This document shows, piece after piece, positions 19,955 through 28,951 of a stretch of 64,000 bases of DNA. The translations under genes and the position numbers were made by a program. The DNA comes from Pseudomonas sp. GD03919 (lineage in GTDB: Bacteria > Pseudomonadota > Gammaproteobacteria > Pseudomonadales > Pseudomonadaceae). The notes beneath the pieces are model-generated. The model saw nothing but the letters and a program-made list of their open reading frames with translations, had not been told where the DNA came from and searched no databases. Position 1 is the stretch's first letter; each line of letters starts with the position of its first letter. Location of the stretch: positions 3,100,001 through 3,164,000 of the forward strand of contig NZ_CP104582.1 in the NCBI RefSeq assembly GCF_029814935.1, given 5' to 3'.

Positions 19955-19999
19955 CTACACTTCACGGCGCCGCACCGGATCGCCTAAGAGAGCCACTTC

Positions 20000-20836
20000 A
20001 TGAGCAAGCTTGCTGAAAAAGTCCAACAGGAACTGATCCACGCCATCGAGAACGATGAGCTGGTACTGCCCACCCTGCCCGAGGTGGCGTTGCGGGTGCG
20101 TGAAGCAGCGGAAGACCCGGACGTCGGTATTCCGCAGATCAGCAAGGTAATCGGCAATGACGCTGCCCTCACCGCGCGCATCATCAAGGTGGTCAACAGC
20201 CCGCTGCTGCGTAGCAACAAGGAAATCACCGACCTGCAGATGGCGGTAAGCCGCCTGGGCATCAACTACACCTGCAACCTGGCCACCGGTCTGGCCATGG
20301 AGCAGATGTTCCAGGCCACCAGCGACGTGGTCGACCGCAAGATGCGCGAAGTGTGGAACAAGAGCACCGAGATCGCCGGCATCTGCCATGTACTGTGCCG
20401 CCACTACACCCGCCTGATGCCGGACCAGGCCACGCTCGCCGGCCTGGTGCACCAGATCGGCGTGCTGCCGATTCTCACCTACGCCGAAGAACACAATGAA
20501 CTGCTGGCCGACTCCATCAGCCTCAACCATGTCATCGAGCAGATCCATCCGATCATTGGCGACAAGATCCTGCGCACCTGGGAATTTCCCGAGCCTATCG
20601 CCATCGTGCCCAGCCAGTACCTCGACTTCACCCGCGACTCGGCCAAGGTCGACTACGTCGATATCGTCCAGGTCGCCACACTGCAGAGCTACCTGGGCAG
20701 CGAGCACCCCTACACCCAGCGGGACTGGAGCAAGGTGCCGGCGTTCGCCAAGCTCGGTCTTGATCCGCAGGTCGATATGCAGGCTGACGAAGACCTCTCC
20801 GCCGCCATGGAAGCGGCCATGAGCATGCTGCAATAA
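20000..20836 (+). CDS. HDOD domain protein
   Basis: The 278-residue protein consists mainly of an HDOD domain: LPTLPEVALRVREAAEDPDV (about 24-43), ISKVIGNDAALTARIIKVVNSP and AGLVHQIGVLPIL. HDOD domains resemble HD phosphohydrolases but lack the metal ligands and usually act as signalling scaffolds. No output domain such as GGDEF or EAL is attached, so its partner is unknown. It begins 45 bases after ygfZ. Confidence 0.88.
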   Translation: MSKLAEKVQQELIHAIENDELVLPTLPEVALRVREAAEDPDVGIPQISKVIGNDAALTARIIKVVNSPLLRSNKEITDLQMAVSRLGINYTCNLATGLAMEQMFQATSDVVDRKMREVWNKSTEIAGICHVLCRHYTRLMPDQATLAGLVHQIGVLPILTYAEEHNELLADSISLNHVIEQIHPIIGDKILRTWEFPEPIAIVPSQYLDFTRDSAKVDYVDIVQVATLQSYLGSEHPYTQRDWSKVPAFAKLGLDPQVDMQADEDLSAAMEAAMSMLQ

Positions 20837-20841
20837 AAGCA

Positions 20842-21225
20842 CCTAGCCACGGATGGCAAAAATATGACTATGGCGAAGCCTTCCAGCAAGCAGAAGCTGC
20901 TGGCGAGTTCGAGGTGATGCGCCTGAACGGCGATGAACAGGGACTACGCCAATTACTCGCCGGACGCATCGATCTGTTTCCGGTGGACAAGGTGGTGGGC
21001 TTCGACCTGCTCTATCAGAAATTCAGCGCAGCCGAACGCCAGCGCCTGAGCTTTCATGGCAAACCCCTGCGCAGCGACAGCCTGCATCTGCTGCTGTCAC
21101 GCGAGGTGGCCGGCAATGCCGAACTGATGCAACGCTTCAATCGCGGCCTGAATCAATTGCGCGACAGTGGCAGGGTTTCCCAGTACCTATTGGAGATTCA
21201 GCAGCCGCTAAGCCTCAGCCACTGA
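20842..21225 (+). pseudogene. C-terminal remnant of a periplasmic amino-acid-binding protein (SBP_bac_3)
   Basis: A reading frame translates as GWQKYDYGEAFQQAEAAGEF, then DEQGLRQLLAGRIDLFPVDK and a tail ending in QRFNRGLNQLRDSGRVSQYL. This matches the C-terminal lobe of extracellular solute-binding protein family 3. The N-terminal lobe and signal peptide are missing; the frame runs back into the end of the HDOD gene without a start codon that would give a complete protein. A GTG at 20914 could give a short product, but a functional binding protein is not possible. The 3' end overlaps the end of tctE by 18 bases. Confidence 0.7.
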
Positions 21226-22605
21226 TAACGGAAACTCGACACGTACCCGCAGGCCATGCGGCTGCGCTTGATGCAGGCTGATACGAGCCTGATGGGCGCG
21301 ACAGATCTCACCAACGATGGCCAAGCCGAGGCCTGCGCCATTGCCGAGGTTGCTACGTCGGTAGAAACGCTCGAAAACCTTCTCATGCTCGGCCTCGGGA
21401 ATACCCGGCCCGTCATCCTCGACCTCGAGTACCGAGGGCGCCAGCGCGCGGATGATCAGGTTGCCGCCGGCCGGTGTATGCGCCAATGCGTTATCCAGCA
21501 GGTTATTCAGTAACTCGTTGAGCAACGTGGGCTCGCCATCGATCCACACCGACTGATCAGCCTCCAGCGCCAGCGCGACACCACGGGCATGAGCCAGTGG
21601 CGCCATGGCCAGCCCCAGTTCACGCGCCAGCTGACTGAGATCGATACGCTGAGCACCGCCTTCGGTAATGGCTCGTGCACCGCTCTCGATACGCGCCAGG
21701 GACAGCAACTGATTGGCCAACGAAGTCAGACGATCACCTTGCTGTGCCACCTGCTCCAGAGTGCTGCGCCATTCCTCAGGCTGATCGGCGCGCAAGCCCA
21801 GGGTGATACGTGCCTTGAGCGCCGCCAGCGGCGTACGCAACTCATGCGCTGCATCGGCAATGAACTGTGACTGTCGCTCGAATAGCCCCTGCAAGCGCTC
21901 ATTGAACTGGTTCAGCGTTTCCACCAGCGGCAGCACCTCACGTGGCAGCCCGCCGTCCGGCAGCGGCTGCAGGTCATCGCTGACCCGCTCAGCCACTTCC
22001 CGGCGCAATGCCTCCAGTGGCCGCAGCGCCAGATTCACCGCCAGCCACACCAACAGCAAGGCACCGACCGACAGTAGCCCCATGCGCCACAGGGTGCCGA
22101 GCAACAGTTCGCGGGCCATGCGCTCGCGTGCACCCTGGGTTTCCGCCACGCGGATTTCGGCGATACCGTTTAGCTGCGGCTCGCTGACTGGCTGCAGAAA
22201 GCTGACCACGCGTACGCCCTGATTGCGGTATTCGGCATCGTAGAAATGCGCCAGCGCCGGGTAATCATCGGTACGCGGCGTACCCGATGGCGGCGGCGGC
22301 AGATCCTCGTAACCGGAAACCTGGTTGCCCTGCAGATCGAGCACCTGGTAGTAAATGCGCCCAGCGCTATCGTAGGCGAAGGTATCCAGTGCCACGTAAG
22401 GAATGTTGGCACGCAGTCGACCGTCCTCAGCGTATAGACCGTCGGCGACCGCGCGCGCCGATGCCAGCAGCGTGCGGTCATAGGCGGTATCGGCTGCACG
22501 GCGCGCGCTCCAATAGGCGCTCACGCTACTCAGCAAAAGAATCAGCGACAGCAGCAGCGCCAGACGCCGCAAAAGACGCCCGCGCAGGCTGACGCCACGA
22601 CTCAT
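21208..22605 (-). CDS. tctE: Sensor histidine kinase TctE
   Basis: This 465-residue inner-membrane kinase has membrane helices at about 14-34 and 171-194 flanking a periplasmic sensor domain. The phosphoacceptor is H254 in DAAHELRTPL. The ATPase boxes are NLLDNALAHT (N), EDDGPGIPEAE (G1) and GLGLAIV (G2). TctE/TctD systems control tricarboxylate uptake genes. Its start overlaps the tctD stop by 4 bases, and the target genes opdH-tctCBA are divergent from the pair. Confidence 0.92.
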   Translation of the reverse strand: MSRGVSLRGRLLRRLALLLSLILLLSSVSAYWSARRAADTAYDRTLLASARAVADGLYAEDGRLRANIPYVALDTFAYDSAGRIYYQVLDLQGNQVSGYEDLPPPPSGTPRTDDYPALAHFYDAEYRNQGVRVVSFLQPVSEPQLNGIAEIRVAETQGARERMARELLLGTLWRMGLLSVGALLLVWLAVNLALRPLEALRREVAERVSDDLQPLPDGGLPREVLPLVETLNQFNERLQGLFERQSQFIADAAHELRTPLAALKARITLGLRADQPEEWRSTLEQVAQQGDRLTSLANQLLSLARIESGARAITEGGAQRIDLSQLARELGLAMAPLAHARGVALALEADQSVWIDGEPTLLNELLNNLLDNALAHTPAGGNLIIRALAPSVLEVEDDGPGIPEAEHEKVFERFYRRSNLGNGAGLGLAIVGEICRAHQARISLHQAQPHGLRVRVEFPLSVAEA

Positions 22606-23273
22606 GCCTCGACCGCCTCCAGCAGGTAGCCGAGACCGCGGAAGGTGACGATGCGCACGGCGCCGCCCTCGAGCTTCCTGCGCAGGCGATGGATGTAGAT
22701 CTCAATGGCATCCGGGCTGGCATCCTCGTCAAGGCCGAACACCTGCGCCGCCAGCTGTTCCTTGCTCATCACCCGACCCGGCCTGGCGATCATCGCCTCC
22801 AGCACAGCCTGTTCACGGGCCGTGAGACTAAGCGCCTCGCCCTCGAGGCTGAAACGACGCGCCCCCAGGTCGTAGACCAGTTCGCCGCATCGTTGCAACT
22901 GCTCACCGCCTTGTACACTGCGCCGCAGCAGCGCTTTGACCCGAGCCTCCAGTTCGGTGAGCTCAAACGGCTTGGCCAGGTAATCATCGGCACCGAGATT
23001 GAGGCCATGCACACGGTCCCTGACCTCACCACGCGCGGTCAGCATCAGCACCGGCAGCGTCTGGCCACGGTCGCGCAAGCGCGCCAGTACAGCGAAACCA
23101 TCCAGACGTGGCAGGCCGATATCGAGAATCACCAGGGCGTATTCCTCGCTGGTCAGCGCCAGATCGGCAGCGACGCCATCATGCAGCACGTCCACCGTCC
23201 AGCCGGCCCCCTTCAGCGCCTGAGCCACGCTTTCCGCCAACTGCGGATGGTCTTCGACCAGCAGAATCCGCAC
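22602..23273 (-). CDS. tctD: Response regulator TctD (OmpR/PhoB family)
   Basis: The 223-residue regulator has a receiver domain with the phosphorylated D51 (VILDIGLPRLDG), T79 and K101 (LAKPFEL), and an OmpR-type winged helix ending in IEIYIHRLRRKLE and TFRGLGYLLE. The frame is open to 23669, but the receiver begins right at the GTG at 23273, which has a GGAGG site at the right distance; an ATG eight codons earlier is the alternative. It is expected to activate opdH-tctCBA in response to citrate or related acids. Confidence 0.93.
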   Translation of the reverse strand: MRILLVEDHPQLAESVAQALKGAGWTVDVLHDGVAADLALTSEEYALVILDIGLPRLDGFAVLARLRDRGQTLPVLMLTARGEVRDRVHGLNLGADDYLAKPFELTELEARVKALLRRSVQGGEQLQRCGELVYDLGARRFSLEGEALSLTAREQAVLEAMIARPGRVMSKEQLAAQVFGLDEDASPDAIEIYIHRLRRKLEGGAVRIVTFRGLGYLLEAVEA

Positions 23274-23532
23274 TGCCACCTCCAGCTGCAAGATCATGTG
23301 AGGCGCGCAGTTTAGCGCCCCTGCAGCGGCTGTGAATGGCTCAATTAGCAGAACGATGAGGTCATTCGTCGACGCCGGCAGACTCGACACCTCGCGCACT
23401 GACGAAAAACTTGCCGCATGAAAGGTTAATGAAAGCTTGCCCTCATAGCATCGGCAGAAGGTGGCTCGACCCACCTGCTCAAGCGACCTGGCAGTGGTGC
23501 CAGGTGGCGACAAGAACAAGAATGGAGACCAC
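23274..23532. other. tctD-opdH divergent control region
   Basis: This gap separates the divergent regulator and transporter operons and should hold TctD sites. I see a GAAAGGTTAATGAAAG stretch near 23418-23433 with a repeated TGAAAG core that could be a binding site, but I cannot assign promoter boxes with confidence. Confidence 0.35.
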
Positions 23533-24801
23533 ATGATGCTCGCAGCCTCACGCCAGGCCCTGCCGCCTGTTCGCCTGCTTTGCCTGGCCATCGCCGCTAC
23601 CAGTGCAGCCCCCCTTGCCAACGCCGCCTTTATCGAAGACAGCACCGCCAGCCTCACGGCCACCAACATTTACCTGAATCGTGACTTCCGCCAGTTCGAT
23701 GGCCAGAACAAGCGTGAAGAATGGGGTCAGGGTTTCCGCCTCGATCTGCAGTCCGGCTTCACCGAAGGCACCATCGGCTTCGGTATCGACGCCATGGGGC
23801 TGCTGGGTATCAAGCTTGACTCGGGCAAAGGTCGTACCGGTACCGACCTGCTGCCTGTGCATGACGATGGCCGTTCCGCCGATGATTTCAGCCGCCTGGG
23901 CCTGACCGCCAAGGTGAAGGTTTCTGCCACTGAGTTGCGCTATGGCTCGCATGTGCCCGAGCTGCCGGTGGTCAAGGCCAGCGATAGCCGTCTGCTGCCA
24001 CAGGTATTCGAGGGCGGTCTGCTGACCTCCTCCGAACTCGAAGGCCTGACCTTCACCGGTGGTCGCCTGGACAAGGTCATCGACCGTGCCTCGACCGACT
24101 CCGAGAAGATGCTGCTCAACGCCAAGAACCGCCGCTTCGCCGGCGGCGTCGAAGCCGACCACCTCGACCTCGCCGGCGTCGACTACAAGTTCGCGCCTGG
24201 GTTCACCGGTCGTTACTACTTCGCCGACCTGGATGACGTCTATCGCCAGCATTTCTTCGGCCTGCTCAGCAGCCACAAGGTCGGTGCCGGCACCCTGAGC
24301 AGCGACGTACGCTACATTGTCAGCCGTGACAGCGGCGCAGCCAATGCCGGCAAGGTCGACAACCAGGCCTTCAACGCCATGGTCAGTTACGGCCTGGGCA
24401 ACCACAAGTTCGGCCTGGGCTTCCAGGACATGAGCGGCGACACCGGCTTCGCCTACATCGACGGCAGCGATCCGTTCCTGATCAACTTCGTGCAGATCAA
24501 CGACTTCGCCAACGCCGACGAGCGTTCCTGGCAGGCTCGCTACGATTACAACTTCGCCGGCCTGGGCGTTCCCGGCCTGACCTTCATGACCCGCTACATC
24601 CGCGGTGACGACGCACGCATCGCAGGCTCCGACGACCGTGGCGGCGAGTGGGAACGCGATATCGAATTCAAGTACGTGGTACAGAGCGGGCCGCTCAAGG
24701 ACCTCTACGTACGCGTACGCAACGCCAGCTTCCGCTCCGACTTCGCCCGCGACGCGGACGAGAACCGTGTCATCGTCGGCTACACCCTGCCGATCTGGTA
24801 A
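23533..24801 (+). CDS. opdH: OprD-family porin, OpdH-like (tricarboxylate uptake)
   Basis: The 422-residue outer-membrane porin starts with a signal peptide ending near ANAAFIEDS (about 32). The mature part has the OprD-family opening FIEDSTASLTATNIYLNRD, many amphipathic strands and a final strand ending in Trp (GYTLPIW). In P. aeruginosa OpdH takes up cis-aconitate and other tricarboxylates. The gene stands directly before tctC and divergent from tctDE, which supports the same role. I chose the ATG at 23533, which follows GGAGACC and precedes the signal peptide, over upstream codons. Confidence 0.92.
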   Translation: MMLAASRQALPPVRLLCLAIAATSAAPLANAAFIEDSTASLTATNIYLNRDFRQFDGQNKREEWGQGFRLDLQSGFTEGTIGFGIDAMGLLGIKLDSGKGRTGTDLLPVHDDGRSADDFSRLGLTAKVKVSATELRYGSHVPELPVVKASDSRLLPQVFEGGLLTSSELEGLTFTGGRLDKVIDRASTDSEKMLLNAKNRRFAGGVEADHLDLAGVDYKFAPGFTGRYYFADLDDVYRQHFFGLLSSHKVGAGTLSSDVRYIVSRDSGAANAGKVDNQAFNAMVSYGLGNHKFGLGFQDMSGDTGFAYIDGSDPFLINFVQINDFANADERSWQARYDYNFAGLGVPGLTFMTRYIRGDDARIAGSDDRGGEWERDIEFKYVVQSGPLKDLYVRVRNASFRSDFARDADENRVIVGYTLPIW

Positions 24802-24830
24802 ACAATAACAAGACTCGCGAGGAATCACTC

Positions 24831-25808
24831 ATGAAATCTGTCCTGACCCGCGCCGCATTGGCGACTGCCTGCCTGGCCTTTGCCAGTCAACTGCTGGCTG
24901 CCGAACCCAAGCGCCCCGAATGCATCGCCCCGGCCAAGCCCGGTGGTGGTTTCGACCTGACCTGCAAACTGGCCCAGAGCGGCCTGAAAGACGAAGGCCT
25001 GCTCAAGGCGCCGATGCGCGTCACCTACATGCCGGGCGGCGTTGGCGCCGTGGCCTACAACGCCGTGGTAGCCCAGCGCGCCAAGGATCCGGGTACCATC
25101 ACTGCCTTCTCCAGCGGCTCGCTGCTCAACCTGGCCCAGGGCAAGTTCGGTCGCTATGACGAGAACGCCGTACGCTGGCTGGCCGCGGTCGGTACCGACT
25201 ACGGCGCCATCACCGTACGCGACGACTCGCCCTACAAGAACCTCGATGACCTGGTCCAGGCTCTGAAAAAGGATCCGTCCAGCATCGTCTTCGGCGCCGG
25301 CGCCACCATCGGCGGGCAGGACTGGATGCAGACCGCGCTGATCGCCCGCCTGGCCGGTATCGACCCGAAAAACCTGCGTTACGTCGCCTTCGAAGGCGGT
25401 GGTGAAACCCTCACTGCCATGCTCGGCGGACACGTGCAGGTCACCAGCAGCGGCCTGGGTGAAGTCACCCCGCAACTGGAAGCGAAAAAAGTGCGCATCC
25501 TCGCCGTACTCTCCGATGAGCGCCTGCCGGGCAAACTGGCCGAAATCCCTACCGCCAAGGAGCAAGGCTACGACATCACCTGGCCGGTAATCCGTGGTTT
25601 CTACATGGGCCCGGAAGTCAGCGACGAACAGTTCAACTGGTGGAAGCAGCAGTTCGACACCCTGCTGGCCAGCGAAGAGTTCGCCAAGCTGCGTGAACAA
25701 CGTGACCTGCTGCCGCTGTCGGCGACCGGTGATGAGCTCGATACCCTGGTGCACAAGCAGGTTGCCGAGTACAAGGCCCTGGCCGGTGAATTCGGCCTGA
25801 TGCAGTAA
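24831..25808 (+). CDS. tctC: Tricarboxylate-binding periplasmic protein TctC
   Basis: TctC is the periplasmic binding component of the tripartite tricarboxylate transporter. The 325-residue precursor has a signal peptide ending near QLLAAEP (about 24). Family features are the first ligand loop APAKPGGGFDLTCKLAQ, the MPGGVGAVAYNA loop and IPTAKEQGYDITWPV. The ATG follows a GCGAGGAA ribosome binding site. It is 29 bases downstream of opdH, so one transcript is likely. Confidence 0.94.
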   Translation: MKSVLTRAALATACLAFASQLLAAEPKRPECIAPAKPGGGFDLTCKLAQSGLKDEGLLKAPMRVTYMPGGVGAVAYNAVVAQRAKDPGTITAFSSGSLLNLAQGKFGRYDENAVRWLAAVGTDYGAITVRDDSPYKNLDDLVQALKKDPSSIVFGAGATIGGQDWMQTALIARLAGIDPKNLRYVAFEGGGETLTAMLGGHVQVTSSGLGEVTPQLEAKKVRILAVLSDERLPGKLAEIPTAKEQGYDITWPVIRGFYMGPEVSDEQFNWWKQQFDTLLASEEFAKLREQRDLLPLSATGDELDTLVHKQVAEYKALAGEFGLMQ

Positions 25809-25824
25809 GAACCCCGCGCACCCT

Positions 25825-25873
25825 GCAGGATGGGCTGGACCGCGCTAGCGGCTCGCCAACGCGCCCATCCTGC
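25825..25873. other. Intercistronic hairpin between tctC and tctB
   Basis: GCAGGATGGGC (25825-25835) and GCCCATCCTGC (25863-25873) form a perfect 11-bp inverted repeat with a 27-base loop and no T-run. Such structures between a binding-protein gene and membrane-component genes often stabilise the upstream message and lower expression of the downstream genes. Confidence 0.55.
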
Positions 25874-25910
25874 CATCGCTTCCACCCGACCTTCAACTAG
25901 GTAATCCGCC

Positions 25911-26354
25911 ATGTACGTTCGCCTGTTTGCCGCGATCTGGCTGCTGTTGTGCGCCGTTCTTGCCGTTCTCGCCTGGGGTTTCCAGGCCCCCTTCGCCTAT
26001 GACCCTGTAGGGCCACGGGCCTACCCCCTGCTCCTGCTGAGCCTGATGGCCGCCGGCAGCCTGTGGCTCGTCTTCAAGCCTGGCCAGTTGGAGCTGCGCT
26101 TCAACCTGCAGACGATCAAGCGAGGCCTGCTGTGCATCTGCGTGCTGCTTTCCTATGCCCTGCTGTTCGAGAGCCTCGGCTTCGTAATTAGTACCGCGTT
26201 GGGCGCGTTTGCCCTCGGTCTGCTGTTCTCCGGCCGCGTGCTGCCCTGCGCTATCAGCGGCGTGTTGATGGGCGTTGTGCTCTACAGCCTGTTTGACCTG
26301 TTGCTGGATGTGCCCCTGCCTCTGGGGCTGTTCGAAGCTTTTGTGGAGAGCTGA
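25911..26354 (+). CDS. tctB: Tripartite tricarboxylate transporter small membrane subunit TctB
   Basis: The 147-residue protein has four predicted membrane helices, as expected for TctB, and the conserved DPVGPRAYPLLL loop near residues 31-42. It forms the small membrane subunit partnering TctA. It begins 102 bases after tctC, with an 11-bp hairpin between them, and tctA follows 1 base after its stop. Confidence 0.9.
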   Translation: MYVRLFAAIWLLLCAVLAVLAWGFQAPFAYDPVGPRAYPLLLLSLMAAGSLWLVFKPGQLELRFNLQTIKRGLLCICVLLSYALLFESLGFVISTALGAFALGLLFSGRVLPCAISGVLMGVVLYSLFDLLLDVPLPLGLFEAFVES

Positions 26355-26355
26355 A

Positions 26356-27864
26356 ATGGAAACCCTTAACTTTTTGATGCAAGGTTTTGATGTCGCTACC
26401 CGGCCAACCAACCTACTGATGGCACTGTTCGGCGCCTTTGTTGGCACCGTCGTCGGTATGCTGCCAGGCCTCGGGCCGATCAATGGTGTGGCGCTGCTGC
26501 TGCCATTGGCCTTCGCCCTCGGCCTGCCCCCAGAAACTGCGCTGATCCTGCTCGCTGCGGTATACCTGGGCTGCGAATATGGTGGGCGCATCTCGGCAAT
26601 TCTGCTCAACGTACCGGGCTGCGCGGCCTCGGTCATGACATCGCTGGACGGCAACCCGCTGGCACGCCAGGGCAAGGCAGGCATCGCCCTGTCGCTGTCG
26701 GCAATGAGTTCCTTCGTCGGCAGCACCATCGCCACCTGTGGCGTGATCCTGTTCGCCCCGCTGCTGGCCAAGTGGGCGGTGGCCTTCGGCCCGGCCGAAT
26801 ACTTCGTGATGATGATTTTCGCCATCGCCTGCCTCGGCGGCATGGTCGGCGATAAGCCGGTGAAAACGCTGATGGCCGCCTTGATCGGCCTCGGCCTGGC
26901 GACCGTGGGCGTGGACTCGACCACCGGGGTGTACCGCTTCACCTTCGGCAGCGTCAGCCTGTCCGATGGCATCCAGTTCATCATCGTGGTGATCGGTTTC
27001 TTTAGCGTCAGTGAAGTGCTGCTGATGCTGGAAAAAACCCACAGTGGACAAAAGGCGGTCAAGACAGGTGGCCGTCTGCTGTTCAACTTCAAGGAGTTCT
27101 GCTTCAGCTTCGCCACCATGGTGCGCAGCAGCCTGGCCGGCTTCGTAATCGGTGTGCTGCCGGGCGCCGGCGCCACCATCGCCAGCGCCATGACCTACAT
27201 GAGCGAGAAGCGTCTGGCCGGTGCCAGTGGCAAATTTGGCGAGGGTGACCTGCGTGGCCTGGCCGCACCGGAAGCAGCCAACAATGCCTCGGCCTGCGGC
27301 TCGCTGATCCCCATGCTGACCCTCGGCGTACCAGGTTCGGGCACCACCGCGGTGATGATCGGCGCCCTGACCCTGTACAACATCACTCCCGGCCCGTTGC
27401 TGTTCGAGCAGCAACCGGATGTGGTTTGGGGTCTGATTGCCTCGTTGCTGATTGGTAACGTGATCCTGCTGGCGATTAACATCCCGCTGGTCGGCGTGTT
27501 CTCCAAGATGCTGAGCGTGCCCAACTGGGTGCTGGTGCCGGCGATTACCGCCATCAGCATGGTCGGTGTCTATGCGGTGCACAGCACCACCTTCGACTTG
27601 GTGCTGATGGTTGGTCTCGGCGTATTCGGCTATATCCTGCGCAAACTGGACTTTCCGCTGTCGGCGATCATCCTCGGCTTCGTCCTTGGCGAGCTGATGG
27701 AAGACAATCTGCGCCGCGCTCTGTCGATCTCTGCCGGCGAACTCGGCATTCTCTGGAGCAGCCCGATCAGTCTGACCCTGTGGGTGCTCACCGCTCTGAT
27801 GCTGGGCATGCCGGGCCTGCGCTGGTGGCGTGCGCGCCGTGTCGCACGGGCCGTCAATGCCTGA
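26356..27864 (+). CDS. tctA: Tripartite tricarboxylate transporter large membrane subunit TctA
   Basis: The 502-residue protein is the large permease subunit, with about eleven to twelve membrane helices. Family signatures include GTVVGMLPGLGPINGVALLLPL near the N-terminus, YLGCEYGGRISAILLNVPG, GVLPGAGATIASAMTYMSEK and PMLTLGVPGSGTTAVMIGAL. The ATG at 26356 follows the tctB stop by one base, so the two are coupled. It overlaps the next gene by 8 bases. Confidence 0.96.
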   Translation: METLNFLMQGFDVATRPTNLLMALFGAFVGTVVGMLPGLGPINGVALLLPLAFALGLPPETALILLAAVYLGCEYGGRISAILLNVPGCAASVMTSLDGNPLARQGKAGIALSLSAMSSFVGSTIATCGVILFAPLLAKWAVAFGPAEYFVMMIFAIACLGGMVGDKPVKTLMAALIGLGLATVGVDSTTGVYRFTFGSVSLSDGIQFIIVVIGFFSVSEVLLMLEKTHSGQKAVKTGGRLLFNFKEFCFSFATMVRSSLAGFVIGVLPGAGATIASAMTYMSEKRLAGASGKFGEGDLRGLAAPEAANNASACGSLIPMLTLGVPGSGTTAVMIGALTLYNITPGPLLFEQQPDVVWGLIASLLIGNVILLAINIPLVGVFSKMLSVPNWVLVPAITAISMVGVYAVHSTTFDLVLMVGLGVFGYILRKLDFPLSAIILGFVLGELMEDNLRRALSISAGELGILWSSPISLTLWVLTALMLGMPGLRWWRARRVARAVNA

Positions 27865-28897
27865 GCAAAGCTCCTGGACGCAGTGGCGCCGCTACTCAGC
27901 GACGCCGCTGGCTGGAGTGATCGGCGGCTACATGGCCAGCCTCGCCGGCTGGCCTTTGCCGTGGATGGTCGGTTCCTTGCTGGCGGTAATCGTCCTACGC
28001 TGCCTGGCCAATCGTGCCTTCAGTGAATTGCCAGGCGGGCGCAAGGCCGGCCAATGGCTGGTCGCCAGCGGCATCGGCCTGCACTTCACCAGTGAGGTGC
28101 TGCAGCAGGTGCTCAGCCATCTGCCGGTGATCATCATGGGGGCCATCGGCACGCTGATGCTGAGCCTGATCGGTATCGTCATTCTGCGCCGTGCCGGCGT
28201 CGACCGCGCCACGGCCTTCTTTGCCAGCATGCCTGGCGGTGCCAGCGAAATGGTCAATCTGGCCCTGCGCCACGATGCCCAGCCCGCACGCGTGGCGGCA
28301 GCGCACAGCCTGCGCCTGCTGCTGGTGGTGCTGCTGATTCCGGCACTGTTCACCTGGGGTCTGTCCGATGCCAGCGCGCCCCCACCGGCGCCAGTGGACT
28401 GGTTCTGGCTAACCGGCCTGCTCGCCGCTGGCGCTCTGCTGGCAATACTCTGGGGCAGGCTGAACCAACCCAACCCCTGGATGCTCGGCCCGCTGAGCGT
28501 CTGCGCCATAGCCAGCGCCAGCTTCGACCTGCATCTGGGCCTGCCACAGGGCCTCGGTCAGTTCGGCCAGTGGCTGATCGGCTGTGCCCTGGGCTGCCAC
28601 TTCGACCGCGCCTTCTTCCGCAGCGCGCCAGCCTTCCTCGCCCGCGTCCTGCTGTTCACCCTGCTGGCGATGCTGGCCGCGGCCGGTCTCGGCGAAGTGC
28701 TGGGGTGGCTGGCCGGCGAAGACCACCTGTCACTGATGCTGGGCATGATGCCCGGCGGCATCACCGAGCTGTGCCTGACCGCAGAAGCCCTGCAGCTTTC
28801 GGTAGCGCTGGTGACTGCATTGCAGGTGCTGCGGCTGTTTCTGGTGATGTTTCTCGCCGAACCCTTATTCAAGCTCTGGTGCAAGAGCCACGCTTAG
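27857..28897 (+). CDS. AbrB-family membrane protein
   Basis: The 346-residue protein is a duplicated membrane protein of the AbrB (ammonia monooxygenase regulator) family, unrelated to the AbrB DNA-binding protein. Each half has about five helices, and the duplication shows in the repeated motif MPGGASE (125-131) and MPGGITE (298-304). The function of this family is not known. Its ATG overlaps the end of tctA by 8 bases, and a terminator follows, so it is the last gene of the opdH-tctCBA unit. This suggests a role tied to organic acid uptake. Confidence 0.85.
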   Translation: MPEQSSWTQWRRYSATPLAGVIGGYMASLAGWPLPWMVGSLLAVIVLRCLANRAFSELPGGRKAGQWLVASGIGLHFTSEVLQQVLSHLPVIIMGAIGTLMLSLIGIVILRRAGVDRATAFFASMPGGASEMVNLALRHDAQPARVAAAHSLRLLLVVLLIPALFTWGLSDASAPPPAPVDWFWLTGLLAAGALLAILWGRLNQPNPWMLGPLSVCAIASASFDLHLGLPQGLGQFGQWLIGCALGCHFDRAFFRSAPAFLARVLLFTLLAMLAAAGLGEVLGWLAGEDHLSLMLGMMPGGITELCLTAEALQLSVALVTALQVLRLFLVMFLAEPLFKLWCKSHA

Positions 28898-28920
28898 CCC
28901 GCCTCGTGCGGGCTTTTTTA
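28896..28920 (+). terminator. Rho-independent terminator of the opdH-tctCBA unit
   Basis: AGCCCGC (28896-28902) pairs with GCGGGCT (28908-28914) around a five-base loop, followed by five more T. The stem begins within the stop codon of the AbrB-family gene. The convergent pseudouridine synthase gene ends 32 bases further on. Confidence 0.88.
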
Positions 28921-28951
28921 TCTCGCCTTGGGTACGCCATGCGCACCGGCG

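Noticed and set aside
22602..23669. Extended TctD starting at 23669
   Set aside because: The extra 132 residues match nothing, cross the divergent promoter region, and the receiver domain starts exactly at the GTG with GGAGG at 23273.
23548..24828. Minus-strand frame covering opdH
   Set aside because: Val/Ala/Gly-rich shadow of the porin; the plus strand has a signal peptide, porin strands and correct operon spacing.
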